A stretch of 64,000 nucleotides of DNA from Polaribacter reichenbachii (GTDB lineage: Bacteria > Bacteroidota > Bacteroidia > Flavobacteriales > Flavobacteriaceae). The position numbers were made by a program, and so were the translations under genes. Location: positions 3,269,501-3,333,500 of the forward strand of contig NZ_CP019419.1 in assembly GCF_001975665.1 (NCBI RefSeq), read 5' to 3'. Shown here one piece after another: positions 15,641-29,770 of this stretch; position 1 is the stretch's first letter, and each line of letters begins with the position of its first letter. Below the pieces are notes generated by a model. The model searched no databases and was not told the DNA's origin. It was given only the letters and a program-made list of their open reading frames with translations.

Positions 15641-18622
15641 TTAATTTATTATTTTTGTTTCCTTAGGAAAAGCATAGCTCGATTTCCAACCGCCTAAGTC
15701 TATTAAAATTTGATCTAACATTACGCCAGGATCTACCATCCAAACTTTTAAAGTATGTTTTCCGGCTTTATTTACAATTTGGGACACCTTTTGTACTGCG
15801 GCGTTTTTAAGTACATTTTGTTTCCATATATCACTACGTCCAAAGGTTTGAAAATTTACAATAACAGGCGCTGCATTATCTATGGCAACTGCCACACGCA
15901 CGCCATATTCTGCATGAGGTGCATGCGTAGGTACCGCTTGAAGATTTACGGCTACTTCACCAAAATTAAAGCTATAAAAATCGTATTCTAAAACAGGGCT
16001 ATGCTTTAAAATATCGGCTATATTCACCACTGGTTTTGCGTTTCTTGGTAATGTTGTTATCACATTATTGGTATATCCTAAACCTTCAAAAACAGTCCAA
16101 TTAGCTGCTTTACCTTTTTCCTTTCGGGTGAAATGTTCTGCGTTAATAGACACATATCCTTTATCTTCAACAAAACCGTTGTAGTTTTTTAAGTCTTCGA
16201 ATTTAGGATTGTAAACTGAAACGCCAATGCTTGTTGTTTTTCCTTCGGATATAAAATCGATGGCACTATTCACTTTAAAACTAGGCGGAATTAACTGAAA
16301 ATCGTGACCAAGTGGGGCTTCCTTTTTATTTTCACCTTTGGGCACTTTATCCCAATCTATACTAACCCAAATACGTTTTTCGGGTGTACCTGAAGCTGAG
16401 TTTAGCGTACCTTTACTTTCCGATAATTTAATCCAATCTACTTTTGGTTTTGCTTCCCAATTAATACTGCCACTCCCCTTTACAAAAACATCTATAAAGT
16501 AAGTGCTGTTGGTATAGCTATTAAACACAGGTAAAACATCGGCATAACTATTTACAATTTTATCATTCACTTCCATTTGATAACCTTCTAAGGCCAAACC
16601 TAAAGTTGCTTGCTCTTCGGTTTCAATATGTGAGGTTGCAGGTTGTGAGAAAACAGGTAAAAAACGCGGTGTCATGGTCATAATATGGTTCCATTTTCCG
16701 TTTTGTAGTTCTGTATTATAATAATTGGTTTCTTTTTCTATGCGTTTAAACGCCGCTCTAGATAAATCGCCAAAGGTATTTGCACTTACTCGACCTTGTT
16801 TTGCCGTAAATTTATTTTTAAAACTATATAACCATTTCTCATTTAGTTTTGATGCTCCAATTATGGGGTAATATACCAACTGATAGAAAGCATCTTTACG
16901 ATTATTGCGTATGGTTTTGTATAAATCCTCGGTGGTTTTAACTAGTTTTTTATGACTATCAATACGTGCTGAAACCTCATCACTATAATGAAATTGAGTT
17001 AACTCGGTTTTGCCTGCTTTAGTTACAGGTTCTACTTGACTCCATGCCATAAACTCAGGGCGTCTAATATAAGATAACCTGTTATTTTCGTATAAAACAT
17101 TGGTGATTTCTGTGGCAGATTCGGTTCCAAATTCTCTTGTTGCCCAAGTATTCATATGTGTTTTTACGGCTGTACTTTTTTCAAAATTATCCATATTCCA
17201 GGCCATGTCTAAAAATAACTCTATGCTGTACTCATGAGGTTTAATATCACCACAATTTAGAATCCATAAATCTTTTGATTTAAACTCGAAAGCTTTCGCC
17301 ATTTCTTCCCACATTAAAACAGGGTTTGAAGAGTTTAACCATAAATAATCATGTGGTCTTCCCCAATACGATGTATGGTAGTAAACACCCGCACCACCTT
17401 TACGTTTTTGCTCTTCCGGATTACTTAATTGACGTATATAACCATAGTTATCATCGGTCCAAACTAGCGTAATATCTTCAGGTAAGTTTAGTCCGCTTTG
17501 GTAATAATTTAAGACCTCTTTATAAGGTACAAAAGCTTGTGGAGTAGTTGTTGGATCTTTTTTAGTTTCTTGTTTTAAAATAGCTCTTTGATCTCTAATA
17601 ACGCGCTCTAAAAGTTTTACTTGTGAGTCGGTATCATCTTCACCAACAATCATTGGCGAATCATGTTCACCACGCATACCAACTGTATAAATACCATCGT
17701 ATTTTGCGGTTTCTTTAGCTCGTTTTTTAAATAATTTTTTAATCACTTCAGCATTGGTATCATATCGATATTCTCCCATAGCTTCATGATCCCATTCGGT
17801 GTTTATATTGCTTAACATAGGTTCTGCATGCGAGCTACCTATAACAATGGCATAATTGTCTGCCACCACTTTATTTTCTGGGTAATGGTAAAAGGCTTTG
17901 GTACTTTTATGCATTGCAGGCCAAATGGTGTTAGCGCGTAAACGCAGTAATAATTCAAATACTTTGGCATAGGTTTTTGGACCAATATCACCCGTTTCTG
18001 GTTCGTAATTTAAAGCAGCCCAACGTTGCAAACCCCAATCTTCATCATTTAAAAATACACCTCTATATTTTACCGAAGGTTCTCCATATATTTTTGAATT
18101 GATAGTTAGTACTAACTCCTCTTTTTTATCGGGGGTAACATCGGCCCACCATTCCCAAGGCGAAACGTTTAACATTCTGGATACTTCTAACAATCCATAT
18201 GCCGTTGCTCTTCTATCGGATCCCACAATAACCAAGGCTTTGTCAATGCCTTTTAAAGGGTTGTCTACAACTTCAATTTTATAAGTCTCCCATTTTCCTT
18301 GTACTTGAGAAACCTCTATTTTTTGTTTTGAAACTAAATCATCAATCCATTTACTTTTGCCCAAGGTTCCAGCAATAATGGAAAACTTACCAACGGTGTT
18401 TATCTTAATCGTTTTATTAGAAATATTTTGAATATCGCGCACTAAAATACGAGCAGCAATGTCTACTACTTTAGCATCCTTTTTATCGATTAGAATACTT
18501 GCTTTTACTTCTGCAGAAACAATAGTAAACAACTGTTGTGCATCTAAATTATTCGACAAAACAAGGAACAACAATAGCAGACTATGATACTTAGTTTTAA
18601 ACATTTTATTTGTTTTTTTCAT
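15641..18622 (-). CDS. GH115 family glycoside hydrolase, probable alpha-glucuronidase
   Basis: Encodes 993 residues with a signal peptide (LLLLFLVLSNNLDAQQ); the ATG at 18604 is an alternative start. GH115 enzymes release alpha-linked glucuronic or 4-O-methyl-glucuronic acid. Family features: an N-terminal GH20b-like alpha/beta domain (IVGSDRRATAYGLLEVS, SPWEWWADV), then the barrel with RGVFLNDEDWGLQRWA, LRANTIWPAMHKSTKAF, IGSSHAEPML, MRGEHDSPM and VWTDDNYGYIR. Helical and beta-sandwich C-terminal domains follow (about 690-990, with INAEHFTR and a malectin/CBM-like end). It lies one base after the acetyltransferase gene. A shorter homologue is encoded at 50564-53023. Xylan enzymes are absent nearby, so the target need not be glucuronoxylan. 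Confidence 0.93.
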   Translation of the reverse strand: MKKTNKMFKTKYHSLLLLFLVLSNNLDAQQLFTIVSAEVKASILIDKKDAKVVDIAARILVRDIQNISNKTIKINTVGKFSIIAGTLGKSKWIDDLVSKQKIEVSQVQGKWETYKIEVVDNPLKGIDKALVIVGSDRRATAYGLLEVSRMLNVSPWEWWADVTPDKKEELVLTINSKIYGEPSVKYRGVFLNDEDWGLQRWAALNYEPETGDIGPKTYAKVFELLLRLRANTIWPAMHKSTKAFYHYPENKVVADNYAIVIGSSHAEPMLSNINTEWDHEAMGEYRYDTNAEVIKKLFKKRAKETAKYDGIYTVGMRGEHDSPMIVGEDDTDSQVKLLERVIRDQRAILKQETKKDPTTTPQAFVPYKEVLNYYQSGLNLPEDITLVWTDDNYGYIRQLSNPEEQKRKGGAGVYYHTSYWGRPHDYLWLNSSNPVLMWEEMAKAFEFKSKDLWILNCGDIKPHEYSIELFLDMAWNMDNFEKSTAVKTHMNTWATREFGTESATEITNVLYENNRLSYIRRPEFMAWSQVEPVTKAGKTELTQFHYSDEVSARIDSHKKLVKTTEDLYKTIRNNRKDAFYQLVYYPIIGASKLNEKWLYSFKNKFTAKQGRVSANTFGDLSRAAFKRIEKETNYYNTELQNGKWNHIMTMTPRFLPVFSQPATSHIETEEQATLGLALEGYQMEVNDKIVNSYADVLPVFNSYTNSTYFIDVFVKGSGSINWEAKPKVDWIKLSESKGTLNSASGTPEKRIWVSIDWDKVPKGENKKEAPLGHDFQLIPPSFKVNSAIDFISEGKTTSIGVSVYNPKFEDLKNYNGFVEDKGYVSINAEHFTRKEKGKAANWTVFEGLGYTNNVITTLPRNAKPVVNIADILKHSPVLEYDFYSFNFGEVAVNLQAVPTHAPHAEYGVRVAVAIDNAAPVIVNFQTFGRSDIWKQNVLKNAAVQKVSQIVNKAGKHTLKVWMVDPGVMLDQILIDLGGWKSSYAFPKETKIIN

Positions 18623-18623
18623 G

Positions 18624-19769
18624 TTATAGTTTTATATAAATTCGCTTTTTGTGCAACCACCAACCCATAGACCAACAAAGCATCGTAAATGCAATGGCCG
18701 TTAAAAAAGCACCAAAACTTCCAGGACATATTTTTTGAAAAACATGTTGACTTACCCACTCAAAAACATCTAATCTGGATGCTGTTGGTATTAATCGTAA
18801 AGTGATGTAAAACAATTCGGAAAACAGGTAAATAAACAGCGGATTTTTCCCAAACACATTAAAAAATTCGGTGCCTCTGGTTTTTTTTTTTAGTTCGATA
18901 GCATAAATTAAAATTGCCATAACCGATACATCGATACCAACGGTAAGAAGCACAAACGAACTTGTCCATAATTTTTTGCTAATTGGAAAAACTAAATCCC
19001 ACCAAAAGGCTAAAGCGGCTAATAAAAAACCAAGCATTAATAACTTAGCAATACCTTCGAAAGATTTACCTTTCTGCTGAATAAATCGCCCCGCTAAAAA
19101 TCCTACGATAACATTTACTACCGATGGTAACGTGCTTAAAAGACCTTCGGGATCGAAAGGAATGCTGTCTTTTTTATAAATATGTCCTTCTCCTAAAATG
19201 GCTAAGTCTAATTTAGTAATAGCGTTTGTTGCCATTTCTAATTCTAAACCTGGTACACCGAATACATATAAAAGCCCCCAATACGCCAATAAAATAATTA
19301 CTGATATTACTATGACAATCTTAGGTTTTAAATAGTAAAATAACACGGAAGCCATAAAATAACACAGGGCTATACGTTGCAAAACGCCCATAATTCTAGT
19401 TTCGGAAATAGGTTTTAATTCTAAACTGCCATTTACACCCGTTCTAAAAAACGGAAACCAGTACATTAAATACCCAATAAGAAATATTAAAACCGTTCGT
19501 TTTAATACTTTTTTCCAGAATACGGTGGCAGATCCCGTTTTCAATTTTTCCATAGAAAAACTCATGGCGTTTCCCATGGCGAATAAAAACGAAGGGAAAA
19601 CCAAATCTGCTAGTGTAAAACCAAACCATTGTGCATGCACTAAATACGGATAAAGGTCTGCGCCTGTACCTGGTGTATTTACCACAATCATTAAAAAAAT
19701 GGTAAGGCCTCTAAAAACATCAAGAGACAAAAATCGGTTAGATTTTGTTATAGAAGTCTCTGTCATCAT
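18624..19769 (-). CDS. HGSNAT-like membrane acetyltransferase (DUF5009/DUF1624 type)
   Basis: Encodes 381 residues with about 10 membrane segments and no cleavable signal. The N-terminus NRFLSLDVFRGLTIFLMIV and the block H45-AQWFGFTLADLVFPSFLF match the heparan-alpha-glucosaminide N-acetyltransferase family. In human HGSNAT the equivalent histidine (in HATWNGLTVADLVFPWF) carries the acetyl group from cytosolic acetyl-CoA across the membrane onto terminal alpha-glucosamine; here it is H45. The gene abuts the GH89 gene (no spacing), so the two products probably act in turn: N-acetylation of a terminal alpha-GlcN makes it a substrate for GH89. Activity on this substrate is inference from homology and gene order. 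Confidence 0.88.
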   Translation of the reverse strand: MMTETSITKSNRFLSLDVFRGLTIFLMIVVNTPGTGADLYPYLVHAQWFGFTLADLVFPSFLFAMGNAMSFSMEKLKTGSATVFWKKVLKRTVLIFLIGYLMYWFPFFRTGVNGSLELKPISETRIMGVLQRIALCYFMASVLFYYLKPKIVIVISVIILLAYWGLLYVFGVPGLELEMATNAITKLDLAILGEGHIYKKDSIPFDPEGLLSTLPSVVNVIVGFLAGRFIQQKGKSFEGIAKLLMLGFLLAALAFWWDLVFPISKKLWTSSFVLLTVGIDVSVMAILIYAIELKKKTRGTEFFNVFGKNPLFIYLFSELFYITLRLIPTASRLDVFEWVSQHVFQKICPGSFGAFLTAIAFTMLCWSMGWWLHKKRIYIKL

Positions 19770-21995
19770 TTAATAATTGTATTGAATAGGTTGCATTTTA
19801 GCGGTAATAGGCTGAATACGATTTCTGTATTTTTTGTGTAATGCCTTAACAACTTCTCGAGCGTTCCCTTGGGCTGTTACAGGAAAATCTTTTCGGGCGG
19901 TTACCCAATTCCATTCCCATTTTTTTATAGTTTTATCGAATGCATTTTGATCAAAATTGTTCCAATCTTTTTTAACGGTGGCAAAAAACTGTTCCCATCT
20001 TGGTTTGTAAAAATCAGAAAGTAATCCGCTCCATTGTCGGTTGCTGTACTCATGCAATCTATTATTAGCATCTCCCCACAGCGTAATTAAATCTCTTGCA
20101 TTTTGTTCGTAAAGTGCTTTTTCTTGTTCGGTTTGCCCCCAACTTCTCGCATCGGCAATCCAAGGACCTAACAAGAAATCTTTTCGGGTGCCTAAAAGCG
20201 TATCCATATCATCAATTAAGGCGATAAATTCGTTACTATATTTATCAAAATCGGCTTTATTATTTGCCCTGTACGCTGTAGTTATTTGCTGTTGCAATGG
20301 CAATGCGTAGTTTGCTAGAACTTGTCGGGTTACATCGACTAAATCGTATTCAAAACCATCCGAATCTTTATGTAACGGTATTGTTTTTACAAACAAATCC
20401 CAAGCGGGTAATAAATCTTCTGGTGCATAATTTAGTTTGGTTCTAGCCCATCGTCTATAGCCTTCAAAAGTAGGTCTTGCCACAATAATAGATTCGGCAC
20501 CATCACGAATTACTTGTCCGTTGTAAACGGTTTTCACCATAATATCCCAAGCTTTCAAAATGTCTGTATTCGATTGCCCATAACGGTTTAAAGTATAGCG
20601 CTCTAACCAAGTTTTTAAATCTATTGGTGTATCTCGCCAGGTGTTATCGGTCATTAATTCATATAAAACAGGATTTTGCTCAATAGATTCCATGGTTAAT
20701 CCAATTCCTTTTAACTTGCCGGCATGGGCATTATTTAAAGCTTTGGCAGGTTCATTGGCAACGGTTTCTATACGCCCAAACATACTAATATTACCACCAA
20801 AACTGTGTAACATATTCCAAATCCATTGCTTTCCGTAAAAGGCTTCGGTACGTTTCCAAACCGGTTCTATTTCTGAGGCTAAATCGAGAATAATCATTTT
20901 ATCGTCTGGAACAGGCGTTAACAAACCCTTAATTTGTGGTGCTTGCCAAAAATCTCTATGACTGTAAAACAGCCACCCTTGCATCACCCAAACGGCATCG
21001 GGATCGGCAGATTTCATACCTTCATAAACCTTACTACTTAAATTAGATAAATATTCGGGGTCGTTAGAGGGCGGTGTATTTTCATTAAATGTATCGGCAG
21101 AATACAAATGATCTGTGCCGTAAATACGTTGTTGGCTTTCTAAGAATTTCTTTCCGATTTCAGCAAATAACGGATCGTTAGCATCTAAAATATACGTATC
21201 AGAAAAATCGTTTCCCCAATTGGTTTGTTTTAAATTAGCTTCTGGAAAAAAAGTTTTAAAAGACGCAGGAACATGCCCTGTAAACGCCGGTAAAACAGGT
21301 TTCATACCTAATGCTCTTTCGCGTTTTAAAATCTTTATTTGTAAATCGCGGTGCGTGTCTTTCCAATGTTGCGATAACGGACCGCCCCAACCATCTAAAT
21401 TTCCCATCCAAAACCACGAAAAATAAGCTGGCCCACTAAAAAAAGTACTTAAATCGGCATCTGTAAAACCATAAGACTTATAAACTTCGTCCCAAATATA
21501 CTCTTCGCCTGTAATGGCTAGAGGCATATTAATACCGTGTAAAGCCATCCAATCGATTTCTTTTTCCCAACGTTCCCAATCCCACCAACTCATAGTGTAA
21601 TTAAACGTACAGTAGTTTAAATAATAGCGGTATTCGTAAGGTGTTTTTTTATGAACTAGTGTTTTTAAAGCAGGTAGTTTTTTGGGTAAGTTAAGGTTTG
21701 TACCATTCCAAGTAATTTGGCTATTTGTGTATTCTTTTAAATAATAATAAAAAGCAGAAGCAATAGAAACGCCGTTATTACCTCGTAAAATAATTTTATC
21801 GTTTTTAGATTCAATTTCAAACCAATCTTCTTCTTCCGAAATTTTATCAATTTCTACAATAAACTGCGAAGCATGGTTTGGCGCAATACGTTTTATAAGC
21901 GCCATTTCTGGTAATTCGGTATTGGTAGCTTGCTTTTCTTTTTTACAAGAAACAAACAGTACAAAAACAAAAAACAGGCTTATACTTAACTTCAT
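19770..21995 (-). CDS. GH89 family alpha-N-acetylglucosaminidase
   Basis: Encodes 741 residues with a lipoprotein-type signal (LFFVFVLFVSC). It is a full-length homologue of human NAGLU: an N-terminal alpha/beta domain, a TIM barrel with YRYYLNYCTFNYTMSWWDW and WMALHGINMPLAITGEEYIW, and an all-helical C-terminal domain. Catalytic residues by alignment with the family: E305 in SADTFNENTPP (acid/base) and E436 in GLTMESIEQNPV (nucleophile). The enzyme removes terminal alpha-linked GlcNAc by a retaining mechanism. It lies 5 bp after the GH2 gene and directly abuts the acetyltransferase gene, inside the PUL operon. Known substrates of the family are heparan-type and mucin-type GlcNAc-alpha termini; the natural substrate here may differ. 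Confidence 0.95.
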   Translation of the reverse strand: MKLSISLFFVFVLFVSCKKEKQATNTELPEMALIKRIAPNHASQFIVEIDKISEEEDWFEIESKNDKIILRGNNGVSIASAFYYYLKEYTNSQITWNGTNLNLPKKLPALKTLVHKKTPYEYRYYLNYCTFNYTMSWWDWERWEKEIDWMALHGINMPLAITGEEYIWDEVYKSYGFTDADLSTFFSGPAYFSWFWMGNLDGWGGPLSQHWKDTHRDLQIKILKRERALGMKPVLPAFTGHVPASFKTFFPEANLKQTNWGNDFSDTYILDANDPLFAEIGKKFLESQQRIYGTDHLYSADTFNENTPPSNDPEYLSNLSSKVYEGMKSADPDAVWVMQGWLFYSHRDFWQAPQIKGLLTPVPDDKMIILDLASEIEPVWKRTEAFYGKQWIWNMLHSFGGNISMFGRIETVANEPAKALNNAHAGKLKGIGLTMESIEQNPVLYELMTDNTWRDTPIDLKTWLERYTLNRYGQSNTDILKAWDIMVKTVYNGQVIRDGAESIIVARPTFEGYRRWARTKLNYAPEDLLPAWDLFVKTIPLHKDSDGFEYDLVDVTRQVLANYALPLQQQITTAYRANNKADFDKYSNEFIALIDDMDTLLGTRKDFLLGPWIADARSWGQTEQEKALYEQNARDLITLWGDANNRLHEYSNRQWSGLLSDFYKPRWEQFFATVKKDWNNFDQNAFDKTIKKWEWNWVTARKDFPVTAQGNAREVVKALHKKYRNRIQPITAKMQPIQYNY

Positions 21996-22000
21996 TTCTT

Positions 22001-26897
<4,897 letters not shown>

Positions 26898-26925
26898 AAA
26901 ACAAGACTAAAAAATAGGTTTTACA

Positions 26926-27492
26926 TTACTTTTCTGCAATGGTAGTTAATGTACAATTTACACCCAAAGGATTTTTTGCAATTTTACAAATTAACGGAAA
27001 CTCGGGGTTATTTAAAATCCATAATTCGGTTTCATCAATCTCTGCTTTTACAAACAAAACATCTACAACTTTACCATCTATAACCACTTCGTTTGCAATT
27101 TTAGTTTTATCTAAATTATAGGTTGTGTTGTTATAAACGAACTTGTTGTGAGTTACCAAATCGGAAAAAGCCGATTTAGAAATCATAAAAAAAGTATCGG
27201 TGGGCGCTAAAGTTAATATTTCTGGTGATTCCCCTTGATTAAAACTTAAACCTGTACCGTTACTTAATGCTTCTGGCAAAATAGCGTACGTTCGTTTTAT
27301 TTTACGTAAATCCCAATCTATAATTAGTGTATCGCCCACAAAAGTAGGACGTAAATTTACCGGTCTTGTTTGTCCGTACAATTTACAAATATATTGCAGT
27401 TCTGTGTTGTTTGTTATCTCTGGAATATGCCCTTGCGCTTGTCCTGTATTATATAGTAAGCAACCAATGGCAAAAAGAATTATTTTTTTCAT
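26926..27492 (-). CDS. Unknown secreted protein of the PUL
   Basis: Encodes 188 residues with a signal peptide (ILFAIGCLLYNTGQAQG), so periplasmic or surface-exposed. I do not recognise a family. The mature part is beta-rich with alternating hydrophobic strands (TLIIDWDLRKIKRTYAI, DTFFMISKSAF, VVIDGKVVDVLFVKAEI) and a pattern of aspartates and threonines but no evident catalytic motif. One cysteine pair (IC near the N-terminus, IC/NC near the C-terminus) could form disulphides. It lies 3 bp downstream of a GH92 gene and 28 bp upstream of the GH28-like gene, so it is co-transcribed with the enzymes. A glycan-binding or accessory role is plausible but not shown. Confidence 0.75.
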   Translation of the reverse strand: MKKIILFAIGCLLYNTGQAQGHIPEITNNTELQYICKLYGQTRPVNLRPTFVGDTLIIDWDLRKIKRTYAILPEALSNGTGLSFNQGESPEILTLAPTDTFFMISKSAFSDLVTHNKFVYNNTTYNLDKTKIANEVVIDGKVVDVLFVKAEIDETELWILNNPEFPLICKIAKNPLGVNCTLTTIAEK

Positions 27493-27495
27493 GTT

Positions 27496-29763
27496 CTATA
27501 TTTTTTTAGGTGGTAAAATAGTAGTTCCCCAAGCCGAAGGTTTTGCACTCATGGTAAATATAAGCTCACCACCTTTTACAATATCTTCGTGCATAATCCA
27601 TGCTTTATCGTATGGTTTTCCGTTTAAATAAGCTTGTTTGATATACCTGTTTTTAGCACTTAAATTTTTAGTGGAAATTTTAAAATACACGCCCTTTTGC
27701 ACTTCTATTTTAGTTTCTTCTAGCATCGGCGTATTTATTAAATAATATGGCTGACCAGCGTTAGGATAAAGCCCCATCATATGAAAAGCTAACCAAGAAG
27801 ACATGGCACCAGAATCGTCGTTACCAGGTAAACCAAAGTTAGTGGCGTTAAAGTTGTTTCTAATAATTTCACCAATTCTATCGCTACTTAAATCCGGTCT
27901 TCCAATCCAGTGATACAACGTTGGTGTTAAAAACGAAGGCTCGTTGGCTACGTTGTATAAATCTTTATCAAAAAAGGTATTCAGCCTATTTTTAAATACC
28001 TCGTTTCCGCCAGATTTTTTAATAATCTTTGGAATGTCGTGAGGCAAACTAAACGAATATTCCCACGAGTCGCCTTCGTAAAAGAACACGCACCAATGGC
28101 AAACATACCAAGGTGATTCTTTTACATGCGTTGTATATTTAAAGGTTGGCTTTTGTATTTTTGACGTTCCAAAAACAATATCATCTAACCAATTACCATC
28201 TTCATCTTTAGGCATAATAAAGCCTTTAAAACCTTCATCTTCATAATTATCGCGCCACAGGTTTTCCCAATAACTCGATTGTTTCATGTAACGCTCGTAA
28301 ATATCATTATACCCCAAGCCTTTTGCTACGGTCGCAATATTATAATCGTTGTAAGCATAATCTATGGTTCTGTTTCCTGCGCGCGGAATTCCGTAAGGAA
28401 TATACCCCAAACTTAAATACTCATTTAAACCACCACGACCTTCGGCTTCTTCGTTTCCTCCTGGCGGTACTTCGGCATCTTTAAGCATTGCTTGTAAAGC
28501 CAACTCATAATCGATACCTTTTAATTTTTTAACAAAAGCATCAGCTAAAACAACCTCAGCATTAGAACCACCTTGTGTACGTCCGTTTGCATTTCCACTT
28601 CGGCCTTCTGGTAAATAGCCATCTCTTTTATAAATATTAAGCATAGCGTTTACAATTTCGACTTCGCGCTCTGGATCTATAAGCGTAATTAACGGACTTG
28701 AAGTTCTAAAGGTATCCCAAATACAATAAAAATCGTCGTAGTATGGCACTTCGTTCCAAAGTGGATTTTCGCCACTTCTATCTACTGGCATTAACATAGT
28801 ATGATACAAACCGGTGTAGAACATTTTTTTATATTCTTCGGATGTATCTTCGGCGATAGTAATACGTTTGATAATTTTTTCCCATTTATTTTCTAAGCTT
28901 GATAACACCTTGTTAAAATCCCAATGTGGAATTTCGACTTTAATATTATTTTTAGCTTTAGAAGAACTTAAATATGAAATTCCAATTTTTACATTTAAAG
29001 TTTTATTTCCTTTATTTCCGAAGGAAAGCAAAGCCCCTGTTTTTTCGCTAGAATCGAATTGTAATGGTTCGTTAGCGACTAGTTTTCCGTTTTTCCAGGT
29101 TACATATTTAGCAATAGGCTGATCGAATTCTGCCCAGAAAAACACCGTGTAAGCTGGTCCATTATTCCAACCTCCTCTAATTCTGCTGTAGCCTCTAACT
29201 TCGGTATCTGAAATAATTTCAATTTCAGAACCCACAAATTGTTGAGATTCTCTACTATTGGGAATTTCTTTTTCTCCTAAGAAAAAGCCTGGGTCTATTT
29301 TAAATTCTTTACTCGCTGCTTTGGGATATGTAATACGATAGAAAGCAACTTTCTCGCCAGTGGTAATTTCTGTTTTAATATTATTTTCTTTAAAAACAGT
29401 TTCATAATAACCAAGTTTTACGTTTTCTTCTGCACGAAAAGAGGTTTGATCTATTTTATCTAAAGTGCCAGAAAAAGGCATCACTTGTATATTTCCATAT
29501 TTTGGTCCGCCACCAGTTCCACTAACATGTACCTGACTAAAACCCGTGACTTCTTTTGGCATTGGCAACCAACCACTATTTGGCGATACCGTACAATCTG
29601 GACTTGGTTTTACCATGCCGTAAGGACAAGAAGGCCCAATAAAAACACGCCCTGTTCCTTCTGAACCTATCATAGGATCTATATATTTATGAAGTACTTC
29701 TTGAGCATTAATCATATTAAAAAGTACTCCCGTAAACACTATAAGTAATATCTTTTTTCTCAT
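27496..29763 (-). CDS. GH92 family alpha-mannosidase (secreted)
   Basis: Encodes 755 residues with a signal peptide ending NMINAQ. GH92 enzymes are calcium-dependent, inverting exo-alpha-mannosidases. Family blocks in order: YIDPMIGSEGTGRVFIGPS, YGMVKPSPD, GFSQVHVSGTGG, the barrel region YDDFYCIWDTFRTSSPL with EGRSGNANGRTQGGSNAEVV, DSWEYSFSLPHDI, and the catalytic-centre loop GNDDSGAMSSW (about residues 645-655). Length and domain plan (N-terminal beta-sandwich, C-terminal (alpha/alpha)6 barrel) are normal. It is second of two adjacent GH92 genes (7 bp apart). The two are only distantly alike, so they probably cleave different mannosidic linkages. Confidence 0.94.
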   Translation of the reverse strand: MRKKILLIVFTGVLFNMINAQEVLHKYIDPMIGSEGTGRVFIGPSCPYGMVKPSPDCTVSPNSGWLPMPKEVTGFSQVHVSGTGGGPKYGNIQVMPFSGTLDKIDQTSFRAEENVKLGYYETVFKENNIKTEITTGEKVAFYRITYPKAASKEFKIDPGFFLGEKEIPNSRESQQFVGSEIEIISDTEVRGYSRIRGGWNNGPAYTVFFWAEFDQPIAKYVTWKNGKLVANEPLQFDSSEKTGALLSFGNKGNKTLNVKIGISYLSSSKAKNNIKVEIPHWDFNKVLSSLENKWEKIIKRITIAEDTSEEYKKMFYTGLYHTMLMPVDRSGENPLWNEVPYYDDFYCIWDTFRTSSPLITLIDPEREVEIVNAMLNIYKRDGYLPEGRSGNANGRTQGGSNAEVVLADAFVKKLKGIDYELALQAMLKDAEVPPGGNEEAEGRGGLNEYLSLGYIPYGIPRAGNRTIDYAYNDYNIATVAKGLGYNDIYERYMKQSSYWENLWRDNYEDEGFKGFIMPKDEDGNWLDDIVFGTSKIQKPTFKYTTHVKESPWYVCHWCVFFYEGDSWEYSFSLPHDIPKIIKKSGGNEVFKNRLNTFFDKDLYNVANEPSFLTPTLYHWIGRPDLSSDRIGEIIRNNFNATNFGLPGNDDSGAMSSWLAFHMMGLYPNAGQPYYLINTPMLEETKIEVQKGVYFKISTKNLSAKNRYIKQAYLNGKPYDKAWIMHEDIVKGGELIFTMSAKPSAWGTTILPPKKI

Positions 29764-29770
29764 AATTAAT

